A stretch of DNA of 55,009 nt. Source: Alteromonadaceae bacterium. GTDB taxonomy: Bacteria; Pseudomonadota; Gammaproteobacteria; Enterobacterales; Alteromonadaceae. Location of the stretch: positions 1 through 55,009 of the forward strand of contig WFQC01000083.1 of NCBI GenBank assembly GCA_015487235.1, written 5' to 3'. The notes under the pieces are model-generated. The model was not told where the DNA came from and did not search any database. It saw nothing but the letters and a program-made list of their open reading frames with translations. Position numbers and translations under genes: made by a program. Of the stretch, positions 26,276 to 35,516 are shown in pieces. The stretch's first letter is position 1. Each line of letters opens with the position of its first letter.

Positions 26276-28420
26276 ATGAAAACAGTTACGGAAAAGTCGC
26301 CGTTAAGCGTGTTAACTAATACCTTACTCTTTGTCATCACCCTGTTATTGAGCTTTGCCACTAATGCTGAATTTAAAGCGCAAGATTTTACCCAAGACTA
26401 CCAATATGCCTACATTAACAAGCACGTAACCGACAAAGATGCAAAACCTATTGCTGCATTAAAAATTCTTGCTACCCAAACAGAACTACCTTTACCTGAA
26501 AAATATTTTATTGCTCATAATTATGCTTATTTGCTTTTTAAACAGCATCATAAAGAACAAACTATAGCGCAATTAACTAAAACGATTGCTTTAGCTAAAC
26601 AAATGGCCCCAATTCATCTTGCTAAAACCCTACTATTACAAGCTAAAAGTTACGGTATTTTATTTCGAGAAACCGAAAAAGCGCTTGTTGACCTTAACAG
26701 TGCTTTTCAAGCAATCGCACAAAGCCAAAACCAAAACCAAAACCAAAACCAAGATATTCTTGCATTAAAGCTCGATTTACAAACTGCTATGGCGCAAGCT
26801 TATAATCAATTAAGTCAATTAGATAAAGCGCAAGAACATATCGAAAAAGCCCTGACAATAGCGCAAACTTTAGGCAATAATAATGACACCATTTACGCAC
26901 TTATTATTGCTGGTCGTATTGCCTATCAACAGGATAAGCTCAACAAAGCTTTTCACTACTATTTACAAGCACTTAAACTTACTGACAGTAAAACACCTAT
27001 TAGTCGTATAGCATCAATTGAACTGCGTTTAGCCATGGCGTATGAAGCTCAAGAAGATTTTGAACTCGCCTTATCACATGCCAAAAAAGCCGCCGATTTA
27101 TACAGTCAAATCAACTCACCTCGGTTGCAAATAAAGTCTCTTAGAGTATTAGGAAATATATATACTGCATTAAATAAAGATATTGATACCGCTTTAGTGC
27201 ATTTACTTAATGCGTTAAATATAGCAAAAACAATTAATGATCCTATTTATATTGCTCAGATGCAGTATTACATTGGTAGAGCCTACTTAATCAATAACAA
27301 TATAGCGCAAGCTGAAAAATACCTTAAAGCCGCAGAAAAATTACTAAAACAAACAAATACGCCCATTTATACTGGCTTAAATACATTAGAACTTGCTCGT
27401 TTAGCTGATAAAAAACATCAACCCACACAAGCAATACAATTATTAACCGCACTCGTTGAGCATAAAGATTACCAAAAGTATCCTGCTTTAATTGAAGAAG
27501 CTAAAGCCTATTTACTCACCTTATATGTTACTCAAAAGCAATATAAAAAAGCTTATTTACTACAACAACAACTTTTAAATAGCAATATCAGCAATCGTGA
27601 TAACAATTTATTATTTAAAGAAATAAATAATGATATTGAGATCAAAAAATTAAAAAATCAGCTAGAGAAAGCTCAACTTGCCTTACAACAAGCACAACAA
27701 CAGAGCCAGCGTTATCTACAGCAGCAAAAGTACCTTTTAGTAGGCGCACTAATTATCATTTTTGCTTTACTAATAAGCCTATATAGCTACATAAAATTAA
27801 AACAACGTTATCAAAATAGATTAAAAAACTCGCAGTTAACTTGGCCTGCTTTTCAAAAGAACCTCATTACTGCTAACTTATCTAACGAAACAGTAAATAT
27901 ACTGGCAAGCTCTGCTACCCCGACTTTAAATTTATCGCCACAATTATGTCATTACCAAAAGCATCATTTAATTGATCAGTGTTTTATGCAAATAAAACAA
28001 ACCAATACTTGCCATGACAGTATTCAGCGACATGGCGTTTTATGGCAAATTTGCTTACAACCTTTACCCGACACTTTAAAAACAATAGAGCAACTTATTC
28101 AAAATAACTCTGGGCTTCCCGCACAGTGTCTTTGGGTAGAGCTAAATAGTTTTCCTCGAAACATATCACACGAATGCTTACTACTCATTGAAGAATTGGT
28201 TTATCACTATTTGCTACAACCCACCAAATTACAGTATTGGCAATTATTAAAAGTTACCATAGAGGATAAGGCGCTCCCCATTATCTTTACAGCAAAAAAA
28301 GAAAGAAATATTGCCTATGGTGTTGAAAAAGCCATAAACCAAGGTTTTATTCGCTGTGATACACTACCTTTTGAGCATGCTAAAGAGGCTAAAACCTCAA
28401 ACAATGATGAAGATCATTGA
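26276..28420 (+). CDS. Membrane-anchored periplasmic TPR protein with orphan C-terminal domain, unknown function
   Basis: I do not recognise a named family for the whole 714-residue protein. Residues 1-31 look like a signal peptide (hydrophobic LLFVITLLLSFATNAEF). Residues about 55-450 contain TPR-like helix pairs, for instance AQAYNQLSQLDKAQEHIEKAL and LAMAYEAQEDFELALSHAKKA. A coiled coil (about 460-490) leads to one membrane segment (LLVGALIIIFALLISLYSYI) and then about 200 cytoplasmic residues. The layout is that of a TPR-sensor signalling protein, but I find no GGDEF, histidine-kinase or HTH motif in the C-terminal part. A Gln-Asn tract at about residue 151 comes from a hexanucleotide repeat. 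It stands alone between proS and the alaA operon. Confidence 0.75.
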   Translation: MKTVTEKSPLSVLTNTLLFVITLLLSFATNAEFKAQDFTQDYQYAYINKHVTDKDAKPIAALKILATQTELPLPEKYFIAHNYAYLLFKQHHKEQTIAQLTKTIALAKQMAPIHLAKTLLLQAKSYGILFRETEKALVDLNSAFQAIAQSQNQNQNQNQDILALKLDLQTAMAQAYNQLSQLDKAQEHIEKALTIAQTLGNNNDTIYALIIAGRIAYQQDKLNKAFHYYLQALKLTDSKTPISRIASIELRLAMAYEAQEDFELALSHAKKAADLYSQINSPRLQIKSLRVLGNIYTALNKDIDTALVHLLNALNIAKTINDPIYIAQMQYYIGRAYLINNNIAQAEKYLKAAEKLLKQTNTPIYTGLNTLELARLADKKHQPTQAIQLLTALVEHKDYQKYPALIEEAKAYLLTLYVTQKQYKKAYLLQQQLLNSNISNRDNNLLFKEINNDIEIKKLKNQLEKAQLALQQAQQQSQRYLQQQKYLLVGALIIIFALLISLYSYIKLKQRYQNRLKNSQLTWPAFQKNLITANLSNETVNILASSATPTLNLSPQLCHYQKHHLIDQCFMQIKQTNTCHDSIQRHGVLWQICLQPLPDTLKTIEQLIQNNSGLPAQCLWVELNSFPRNISHECLLLIEELVYHYLLQPTKLQYWQLLKVTIEDKALPIIFTAKKERNIAYGVEKAINQGFIRCDTLPFEHAKEAKTSNNDEDH
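26725..26752. repeat. Hexanucleotide CCAAAA microsatellite in the TPR gene
   Basis: Four full CCAAAA units plus a partial CCAA encode alternating Gln-Asn. Unit number changes would add or remove two residues without a frameshift, so this is a length-variable linker rather than an on/off switch. Confidence 0.85.
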
Positions 28421-28451
28421 AAGCGGTGACACTTTTCACATTGCTTTTAGC

Positions 28452-28470
28452 GCACTTTATAAGTGCTTTA
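28452..28470 (+). terminator. Weak hairpin after the TPR gene
   Basis: GCACTT (28452-28457) pairs with AAGTGC (28461-28466) across TAT and is followed by TTTATAT. The stem is short, so efficiency is uncertain. Confidence 0.4.
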
Positions 28471-28721
28471 TATAAGGTAATACTTTTGTTATTAGACACA
28501 GCAAAAATAACAACTAAACATAGTCTGTAGCGCTCAGCTAAACAACATTTCATTTTATTACCAATAAATATGAAAATAATCGCTATTCGCTATTTTCAAA
28601 TAACTAAATATTAGCAACAATGGCTAATAGCAAGTTGGTTAAGTTGTTTTATACTCAGCGAGTGCTAAAAGGCTTGTATGCAATCGACTAACATAGTGCA
28701 TAGTGCTGAATTAGGAAACAA
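28471..28721. other. Intergenic stretch upstream of the alaA operon
   Basis: No gene is supported. An inverted repeat TGAAAAT/ATTTTCA flanks a direct CGCTATT doublet at about 28569-28600. A TATACT hexamer occurs about 70 bases before the small ORF, but there is no good -35, so I do not call a promoter. Confidence 0.5.
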
Positions 28722-28832
28722 TTGAATCATGTTGCAATAAAAGCTGTTGAGCTTTCACCGTTAGATGTTATGCGCGATAAAAAAGCAAAACAAAGAACTT
28801 TTAAACCGATTATTAAGGGCAGTAAAGAGTAA
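28722..28832 (+). CDS. Putative 36-residue basic small protein coupled to alaA
   Basis: A TTG at 28722 preceded by AGGAA opens a 36-codon frame whose TAA overlaps the alaA ATG by one base (TAATG), the same junction seen at ilvI/ilvH and pabC/mltG. The product starts NHVAIKAVELSPLDVMRDKK and ends with a Lys/Arg-rich segment TFKPIIKGSKE. There is no signal peptide or cysteine. It could be a genuine small protein, a leader that couples translation to alaA, or chance. I do not recognise it. Confidence 0.5.
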   Translation: MNHVAIKAVELSPLDVMRDKKAKQRTFKPIIKGSKE

Positions 28833-30049
28833 TGAAATCGATTGAGAAATCATCAAAATTAGCCAATGTATTTTATGAAATCAGAGGGAAAGTGGCGGAA
28901 GAAGCTCGTCGTTTAGAAGAAGAAGGTCATAAAATATTAAAACTTAATATTGGTAACCCTGCTCCTTTTGGTTTTGAAGCACCTGATGATATTTTAAAAG
29001 ACGTCATACATAACCTGCCACAGTCTCAAGGCTATAGCGATTCTAAAGGCATCTATCCAGCCCGCGTTGCAGTAATGCAATATTTTCAACAACAAGGGGT
29101 TTTGGGCGTTAGTGTTGACGATATATACATTGGTAATGGCGTTAGCGAACTCATTGTGATGTCTTTACAAGCACTACTTAACAATGGCGATGAAGTGCTT
29201 ATTCCCGCACCTGATTACCCTTTGTGGACCGCAGCCGTAAGCCTATCAAGCGGTAAAGCGGTTCATTATCATTGTGATGAAGAAAATCACTGGTTTCCAA
29301 ACATTGAAGATATAGCCAGTAAAATTAATCATAAAACAAAAGCCATAGTATTGATCAACCCTAATAACCCAACGGGTGCAGTTTATTCAGAAAAAGTATT
29401 ACGAGAAATAATTGCTCTTGCTCGCCAACATAACTTAATTATATTTAGTGATGAAATATATGACAAAGTACTTTACGACCAAGCCAAACATATTCCCACC
29501 GCGCGATTAGCTGATGATGTCTTAATTATTACCATGGGTGGATTATCAAAGAACTATCGTATTGCCGGCTTTAGAGCTGGCTGGATGGTTTTATCTGGCC
29601 CTAAACATCACGCGGGTGGTTATATTGAAGGGTTAGACATTCTTTCATCTATGCGCCTTTGTGCTAATGTTCCTTGTCAACATGCAATACAAACCGCTTT
29701 AGGTGGTTATCAAAGTATTAATGAACTCGTTACGGGTGAAGGACGCTTATTAAAACAACGCAATCTTGCCATCAAAATGATCAACGAAATAGACGGATTA
29801 TCATGTCAGCCCGCAGCAGGTGCTATGTACTTATTTGTTAAAGTTGACGCTGAAAAGTTTAATATTAGCGATGACGAACAAATGGTACTCGACATTCTTA
29901 AACAAGAAAAAATTCTGTTAGTGCATGGCCGAGCTTTTAATATAAAAGAAGTAAATTATTTTCGCCTTGTTTTTCTTCCTTATGTTGATGAATTGACCAG
30001 CGCTATAGAAAAATTAAAACGTTTTTTCTCAAAATACCGTCAACTTTAA
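28832..30049 (+). CDS. alaA: Alanine transaminase AlaA (YfbQ)
   Basis: AlaA is the main glutamate-pyruvate aminotransferase, a PLP fold-type I enzyme in the cytoplasm. The 405-residue sequence matches E. coli AlaA closely from IEKSSKLANVFYEIRGKV and LKLNIGNPAPFGFEAPD through INPNNPTGAVYS. The PLP lysine is in GGLSKNYRIAGFRAGWM. It is followed by yfbR after 10 bases, as in E. coli, so the two form an operon. Confidence 0.96.
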   Translation: MKSIEKSSKLANVFYEIRGKVAEEARRLEEEGHKILKLNIGNPAPFGFEAPDDILKDVIHNLPQSQGYSDSKGIYPARVAVMQYFQQQGVLGVSVDDIYIGNGVSELIVMSLQALLNNGDEVLIPAPDYPLWTAAVSLSSGKAVHYHCDEENHWFPNIEDIASKINHKTKAIVLINPNNPTGAVYSEKVLREIIALARQHNLIIFSDEIYDKVLYDQAKHIPTARLADDVLIITMGGLSKNYRIAGFRAGWMVLSGPKHHAGGYIEGLDILSSMRLCANVPCQHAIQTALGGYQSINELVTGEGRLLKQRNLAIKMINEIDGLSCQPAAGAMYLFVKVDAEKFNISDDEQMVLDILKQEKILLVHGRAFNIKEVNYFRLVFLPYVDELTSAIEKLKRFFSKYRQL

Positions 30050-30059
30050 AGGCAAAACA

Positions 30060-30674
30060 ATGAAAAGTACGCAACAACAAAGTACATTTTTAGCATGGAT
30101 TTATCGTATGCCTTTAATCAAGCGTTGGGCATTAATGCATTGTGTAAAGCCAGAGAATGTTGCCGAGCATTCTCATTTAGTCGCGGTTATTTCACATATG
30201 CTGGTTATCATTAAAAATAAAAAATTTGGGGGTAACTTAAATCCTGATCGCGCAGCAACACTCGCTCTTTATCATGAGTGCAGTGAGTCAAGACATCAAG
30301 ATTTAAACCATAATACCAAATATCACAACCCAGAAATCACACGAGAGTTTAAGCGCTTAGAAGCTCTGGCTGAGCAAGAGTGTTTAGAATCGTTACCTGA
30401 GGAGTTTAGGGACGATTTTGAAGCCTTAGTGGTGCAAGATAAAGTAGATCCAACATATAGACCCATTATCAAAGCAGCCGATGTATTGTCTGCTTATGTA
30501 AAAACCCTTGATGAATTGCACTTTAGCAACAGCGAGTTTGAACATGTAAAAGTTAATTTAGATAAGAAACTGGCGCAATTAGTACAAACGATGCCTGAGG
30601 TTCAGTATTTTTTAGATACTTTTAGCGATAGCTGTTTGGCAACCTTAGATAAATTAAGCAACCCAACACTTTAA
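30060..30674 (+). CDS. yfbR: 5'-deoxynucleotidase YfbR, with Glu replacing Asp in the HD dyad
   Basis: YfbR is an HD-domain 5'-deoxyribonucleotidase acting on dNMPs. The 204-residue protein conserves Arg22-Trp23, His37 in NVAEHSHLVAV, Glu76, Asp81 and Asp141 (IIKAADVLSAY). At the signature dyad, however, it reads TLALYHECSE, that is His72-Glu73 (codons CAT GAG) where E. coli has His-Asp. The loop that follows (SRHQDLNHNTKYHNPEI) also departs from the usual TGDLPTPVKY-type sequence. The frame is otherwise intact and the gene follows alaA by 10 bases. Activity may be altered or lost; Glu can also bind metal. Confidence 0.9.
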   Translation: MKSTQQQSTFLAWIYRMPLIKRWALMHCVKPENVAEHSHLVAVISHMLVIIKNKKFGGNLNPDRAATLALYHECSESRHQDLNHNTKYHNPEITREFKRLEALAEQECLESLPEEFRDDFEALVVQDKVDPTYRPIIKAADVLSAYVKTLDELHFSNSEFEHVKVNLDKKLAQLVQTMPEVQYFLDTFSDSCLATLDKLSNPTL

Positions 30675-30880
30675 ATATCACCTGCATAGATAGTGAACAA
30701 TAGTACATAAATGTCGAAATCTAAAATTTGAGTAATTTACATAATAGCAACTATACTTATATCTGGTAATGACTTAGCAAAGTACGAAGCTTTTCTGATT
30801 ACAATTAATAACAGTTTGAGCGAGTAAACATTTTAATATGCTAAGCAACTAATTTTAACCTAACAAAAACCAAGGAACTC

Positions 30881-32074
30881 ATGAGAATAATTAAAAAATT
30901 TATTCAGAACGAATCTTCAAGTGGTGTTTTACTTATTATAGTAACAGTACTGGCTTTGTTGATCAGTAATTCAAGTTTTTCATACCTTTACAATTCTTTT
31001 TTATATATTCCCGTTGAAGTTCGCTTTGGGGCACTTGAAATTGCAAAGCCTCTTTATTTATGGGTAAATGATGGGCTTATGGCTATTTTCTTCTTGCTTA
31101 TTGGTTTAGAAGTAAAAAGAGAAGTCGTAGAAGGTCATTTATCTTCATTAGATAAAGCACTATTACCTGGAATAGCTGCTGTAGGTGGTATGGCGGTTCC
31201 TGCTGCCATTTATGTTTTTTTCAATCTTAATGATGAAACTGCCCTTAGCGGTTGGGCAATACCAACGGCAACAGATATTGCTTTTGCCTTAGGTATTTTG
31301 TCATTACTTGGTAAAAGAGTGCCCGTTTCACTTAAAATATTCTTAATGGCTCTGGCGATCATTGATGATTTAGGCGCCATCATTATTATTTCGATTTTTT
31401 ATACTAGCCAGCTTTCTATTTTATCAATCACTATTGCTGCTATCTGCTTTATTGTGCTTATAGCACTCAATATTTTTGGTGTTACCAAAAAAGCTGCTTA
31501 CTTTATTGTGGGTACCATTATGTGGATCAGCGTATTAAAGTCTGGCGTACATGCAACATTAGCCGGTGTAATGCTTGCTTTTACCATTCCATTATCAGGT
31601 AAAAATGAATATGGCAAACAAGTCTCTCCGGCTAAAGAGCTTGAGCATAATCTGCATTTTTGGGTAGCCTTTATGATCTTACCTATTTTTGCCTTTGTAA
31701 ATGCAGGCGTTAATGTAACCAACATATCGCTTGATCAAATGGCGGGAACTGTACCTATGGGCATATTACTAGGGTTATTTGTTGGTAAGCAATTGGGGGT
31801 GTTTGGCTTTAGTTGGGTCGCCATAAAACTGAAAATAGCACGTATTCCAGATGACAGTAATTGGATGCAATTATATGGTGTATCAGTCTTAACGGGTATT
31901 GGTTTCACCATGAGCTTATTTATTGGTACTTTAGCCTTTAGCGATGAAAGCTTGTACCACTTCACCGATAAACTCGCCATATTATTAGCTTCGTTTGCCT
32001 CAGGTATAGTGGGTTATTTAGTCTTAAAAATCAGCAAACCGGCACCAAGCCAAGCGATAAAAGTTAAGCCATAA
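30881..32074 (+). CDS. nhaA: Na+/H+ antiporter NhaA
   Basis: NhaA exchanges two protons for one Na+ across the inner membrane and protects against salt and alkali. The 397-residue protein has the expected hydrophobic segments, Asp132 in [12 protein letters not shown] (Asp133 of E. coli), the ion-binding pair Asp162-Asp163 in [11 protein letters not shown], and the helix X lysine in [10 protein letters not shown]. An AAGGAA ribosome-binding site precedes the ATG. It is a single-gene transcript ending in a strong terminator, fitting a marine host with a sodium cycle. Confidence 0.96.
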   Translation: MRIIKKFIQNESSSGVLLIIVTVLALLISNSSFSYLYNSFLYIPVEVRFGALEIAKPLYLWVNDGLMAIFFLLIGLEVKREVVEGHLSSLDKALLPGIAAVGGMAVPAAIYVFFNLNDETALSGWAIPTATDIAFALGILSLLGKRVPVSLKIFLMALAIIDDLGAIIIISIFYTSQLSILSITIAAICFIVLIALNIFGVTKKAAYFIVGTIMWISVLKSGVHATLAGVMLAFTIPLSGKNEYGKQVSPAKELEHNLHFWVAFMILPIFAFVNAGVNVTNISLDQMAGTVPMGILLGLFVGKQLGVFGFSWVAIKLKIARIPDDSNWMQLYGVSVLTGIGFTMSLFIGTLAFSDESLYHFTDKLAILLASFASGIVGYLVLKISKPAPSQAIKVKP

Positions 32075-32100
32075 AAACGATTAACTTGAATTTATTCCAT

Positions 32101-32133
32101 AAAAAATGCTCGCTAAATTGCGAGCATTTTTTT
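32101..32133. terminator. Bidirectional terminator between nhaA and speA
   Basis: TGCTCGC (32107-32113) pairs with GCGAGCA (32120-32126), extended by A6 on the left and T7 on the right, with loop TAAATT. It can end transcription from both convergent genes. Confidence 0.92.
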
Positions 32134-32154
32134 GAGGCATAACACGCATTAATC

Positions 32155-34128
32155 TTAACTTTTCAGATAAGTATAACCTGCTAAGCAATTTTCATAAAAG
32201 TCAATTAAAGCACCACCTTCACGCGGATTTACCTTGCCTTGCTTAATTTGTTTATCAATTTCTTTTTTGATCACTTGCGCTAAAATTTGCGGCGTATATT
32301 GCATGGTTGATAATACGTTCTCAACTGATGAGCCTTTAACAACTTCTTCGATATAGAAATCTTTTGGATCATCATCATGACTCACAATATGTACTTCATT
32401 TAAACGACCAAATAGGTTGTGCATATCACCCATAACATCTTGATAGGCACCGGTTAAAAACAAGCCAATATAGTAATCTTCATCTGCTTGTAATTGATGA
32501 AGTGGTAAAACATTTTTACCGCCAATGAAGTGATCTATTTTGCCATCACTATCACACGTTATATCAACCAAACTGCATAATTTTGTGGGTTTTTCATTCA
32601 AACGCGAAATCGGTACAATTGGTAATACTTGGTCAATAGCCCATGAATCTGCTGCTGATTGAAATACCGAAAAATTGGCCAAATATTGTGACGATAACAA
32701 ATTGGGTATTTCAGCTAATTCATCAGGAATAAAATCATGGTGTTTAGCTAATATGGCGATTTCATTAAGTATTTGCCAATACAAGGTTTCAACTTTAGCT
32801 AACTCATCAAGTGACAATATGCCTAGCTTAAAAGCATTCATCGCTTGTTCTTTAATCACCGCTATATCGTTATAGGCTTCTTGATAATTATCATCATCAA
32901 GTGTTTCTTGAATATCACGAATATTAGTGACTAAAATATGTTCATTAGGCATAGAGGCTGTTTTATAGCAATTGCCACTTGGGTGAATTTCACCAATAAC
33001 TTTCGTGATAACACAAGAGTGATGTGCCGTCATTGCACGCCCACTTTCACTCACTATATGCGGATGAGCAACATTTTCTAAATCACAGTTTTGCTTAAAA
33101 CCATAAACAATATCCGCAATATATTCCTCTAAATTATAATTACATGAAGAATCGTTAGTCGATTGTGTGCCATCATAATCAACCGCTAAACCACCACCAA
33201 CATCAATATAACGCAATGGTACGCCATCTTTTACCAATTTGGCATAAATAAGCGAGGCTTCTTGTACCGCTTCTTTAATTGAGCGAATATCAGTAAGCTG
33301 ACTACCAATATGAAAATGCAGTAACTGTACACACTCAAGCATGTTTTCTTGTTTTAATAACGCGATAGCATTAAGGATTTCAGCAATACCTAAACCAAAC
33401 TTTGCTCGCTCTCCTCCTGAGCTTTCCCATTTTCCTCGCCCTTTTACCATCATTTTTGCACGCAAACCAATAATTGGCTTAATGTGCAGCTTTTTCACTA
33501 ACTCAACCAGCTTTATTAATTCACTGTATTTTTCAATCACAATAATGATATTACGATTAATTTTGGTTCCTAAAAGTGCTAAACGCAAATACTCTTCATC
33601 TTTATAACCATTTAAAACTGTTAATGAATTTTTATTCGTGTTATAAGCTAAAGCGGCAATTAACTCTGGTTTAGAACCGGCTTCTAGTCCATAATTAAAG
33701 TGTTCACCAATACTAATAACTTCTTCAATAACCTCACGCATTTGATTGACTTTAACCGGAAACACGCCAAAGTATTGCCCTTGATAACCTGCCGCTTTAA
33801 TCGTTGTTTGAAACGTTAAATTTAAGCGTTCAATCTGCGATTTTAAAATATCATGAAAACGAATAACCGCAGGAAACTCTATGCCTGCTTCAGCCATTTC
33901 ATCAATAATTTCACGTAAATCCAGTTTCAACTCAGGCTGATCATAACGCGGAATAACATTAATATTTCCCTGCTCGCCTATTTCAAAATAACCGTTGCCC
34001 CAACGCTGTACTTGATAAGTTTTTTCTGCTTCGTCAGTTGACCACGATGATGATGGAACAACCTTACTTTCAACATTAGGTTTAATATTACTGTTAATAT
34101 TCAAGTGACTACTCTCTATTGATGACAT
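32155..34128 (-). CDS. speA: Biosynthetic arginine decarboxylase
   Basis: SpeA decarboxylates arginine to agmatine, the first step of the agmatine route to putrescine. The 657-residue protein is a PLP fold-type III enzyme (alanine-racemase-like barrel). The PLP lysine is Lys126 in YFGVFPVKVNQ, and LLHFHIGSQLTDIR and ESGRAMTAHHS are visible. The long C-terminal part is normal for SpeA. It overlaps the 3' end of speB by 13 bases, so translation is coupled and both enzymes are made together. Confidence 0.96.
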   Translation of the reverse strand: MSSIESSHLNINSNIKPNVESKVVPSSSWSTDEAEKTYQVQRWGNGYFEIGEQGNINVIPRYDQPELKLDLREIIDEMAEAGIEFPAVIRFHDILKSQIERLNLTFQTTIKAAGYQGQYFGVFPVKVNQMREVIEEVISIGEHFNYGLEAGSKPELIAALAYNTNKNSLTVLNGYKDEEYLRLALLGTKINRNIIIVIEKYSELIKLVELVKKLHIKPIIGLRAKMMVKGRGKWESSGGERAKFGLGIAEILNAIALLKQENMLECVQLLHFHIGSQLTDIRSIKEAVQEASLIYAKLVKDGVPLRYIDVGGGLAVDYDGTQSTNDSSCNYNLEEYIADIVYGFKQNCDLENVAHPHIVSESGRAMTAHHSCVITKVIGEIHPSGNCYKTASMPNEHILVTNIRDIQETLDDDNYQEAYNDIAVIKEQAMNAFKLGILSLDELAKVETLYWQILNEIAILAKHHDFIPDELAEIPNLLSSQYLANFSVFQSAADSWAIDQVLPIVPISRLNEKPTKLCSLVDITCDSDGKIDHFIGGKNVLPLHQLQADEDYYIGLFLTGAYQDVMGDMHNLFGRLNEVHIVSHDDDPKDFYIEEVVKGSSVENVLSTMQYTPQILAQVIKKEIDKQIKQGKVNPREGGALIDFYENCLAGYTYLKS

Positions 34129-35087
34129 GATGCGCTAAGGCATAAAACCAGTTCTCGTACGACTTTCGCGGCAAAGACACTACTATTGCCAGTACGATCA
34201 ATTTCGGGCGACAATTCAACCACATCGCAGCCCACAAAGCTTTTGCTCTTTAGAATTTTGCACAAACTAACAAAAGAATGAAAATCTTCACCGCCTGGCT
34301 CTGGTGTACCAGTACCAGGAAAAAAACTTGGATCAAAATAATCAAGATCAAGTGTTAAATAAATAGGGATATCTTTATCAATTGCTTGAACTGTCTGTAA
34401 GAACTCCGCGCGAGAATTAATCAAGGTATTGTTAGCTTTCATCCATTGATATTCTGCTTTTGTGCCCGAGCGAATACCATATTGAATTAAACGCTGCTGA
34501 GGGTTGAATATATCAAGCACTCTGCGAATAATAGCAGCATGTGAATAATGAAACCCTAAATAACCATCTCGTAGATCAGCATGAGCATCTAAATGTAATA
34601 CCACTAAATTGTCATATTGGGCTAAATAGGTTTTTAGCGGCGCATACGAAATAGAATGTTCGCCCCCTAAAGTAAGTACTTTAACCTTAGTTTTTTTGAG
34701 GTCTATGTCAGCAAATAAATGCTCAAAATCGTCGCTTCCTGCTTGCCATTGCCGCGTTATTTGTTGCTGAAAATTCAACTCATCAACACTTTCATTATCT
34801 TGATCTTGCGGGGCTAGCCTATTTACTGACGCTAAGTTACCAAGATCATAAAAGTTAATATCAGCAAGATCTTCATCTAAATAAGGCGAATATGACTCTA
34901 TACCATCAGACACTTCACGTAATGCATTAGGCCCTGATTTAGTACCTTTACGAAAACAAGCAGTACCATCAAACTCAAAGCCAATAATATGCACAGCTTG
35001 TGAATATATTCCTGTTGCCTCTTTAGCTAAATCAAAGCTTATTTCAGGTACATCTAACTCAATATTAATGGGTTTTAATTTGTTCAA
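34116..35087 (-). CDS. speB: Agmatinase (ureohydrolase family)
   Basis: SpeB hydrolyses agmatine to putrescine and urea. The 323-residue protein has the two-manganese ureohydrolase motifs GGEHS (141-145), LDAHADLRD (166-174) and LTLDLDYFDPSFFPGTGTP (245-263). Agmatinase rather than arginase is inferred from the coupling with speA, since agmatine is what SpeA makes. It heads the leftward speB-speA unit, divergent from speD-speE. Confidence 0.93.
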   Translation of the reverse strand: MNKLKPINIELDVPEISFDLAKEATGIYSQAVHIIGFEFDGTACFRKGTKSGPNALREVSDGIESYSPYLDEDLADINFYDLGNLASVNRLAPQDQDNESVDELNFQQQITRQWQAGSDDFEHLFADIDLKKTKVKVLTLGGEHSISYAPLKTYLAQYDNLVVLHLDAHADLRDGYLGFHYSHAAIIRRVLDIFNPQQRLIQYGIRSGTKAEYQWMKANNTLINSRAEFLQTVQAIDKDIPIYLTLDLDYFDPSFFPGTGTPEPGGEDFHSFVSLCKILKSKSFVGCDVVELSPEIDRTGNSSVFAAKVVRELVLCLSASCHQ

Positions 35088-35516
35088 AAGCTTATCCTGA
35101 TAAAAATTTTCGCTATTATCTAAAAATAGCTTAAAAAGTATAGAAAAATTTATTTTAAAGCATAAAAAAATAGGAATACGCTAGTGCACTTTTAGGTTTA
35201 GAGGTTGTTTAACCTAAAAGCATTCTGTTCTATAGAACGTTTTTAGCTTAAAACAAAAAATTAATATCTTATCTTTTAATAAGTTAACTATATCTTCAAC
35301 AAACCTCAGGTTAAAATAGCTTGAAAGCTAATAATGGCTTTGTAAAATAGCGCACTTTCAATTAATACCTAACGATTTAGTCAAATAAACTAGCTTATTT
35401 AACTAAATCGTGCATATTTAATGCGAGAGGTTATTGAGATTCGCGCCATTTGAAGAAACAAAATTCAAACTTGAAAGATCAACACGCCTTACTATTGAAA
35501 ATTACTGATTGAGGAT
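35088..35516. promoter_or_regulatory. Divergent speB / speD regulatory region with three inverted repeats
   Basis: This 429-base gap must hold both polyamine promoters. It contains CTTTTAGGTT/AACCTAAAAG (35189-35220), a 12-base palindrome GTTCTATAGAAC (35227-35238) followed by a short T run, and a long inverted repeat with 17-base arms (35372-35411). Two short reading frames precede speD: ATG at 35421-35453 (10 codons) and TTG at 35434-35508 (24 codons). I cannot place a consensus promoter with confidence. Confidence 0.55.
35372..35411 (+). promoter_or_regulatory. Long stem-loop in the speD leader
   Basis: The 17-base arms 35372-35388 and 35395-35411 match at 16 of 17 positions around a 6-base ACTAGC loop; the outer arm is ACGATTTAGT/ACTAAATCGT. 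No T run follows, so it is not a normal terminator. It lies 105 bases before the speD start and may be an operator or an RNA element. Confidence 0.5.

Noticed and set aside
28569-28600. The CGCTATT direct doublet within an inverted repeat as a regulator site
   Set aside because: It is short, AT-rich and imperfect, with no promoter placed next to it; I see no support beyond chance.
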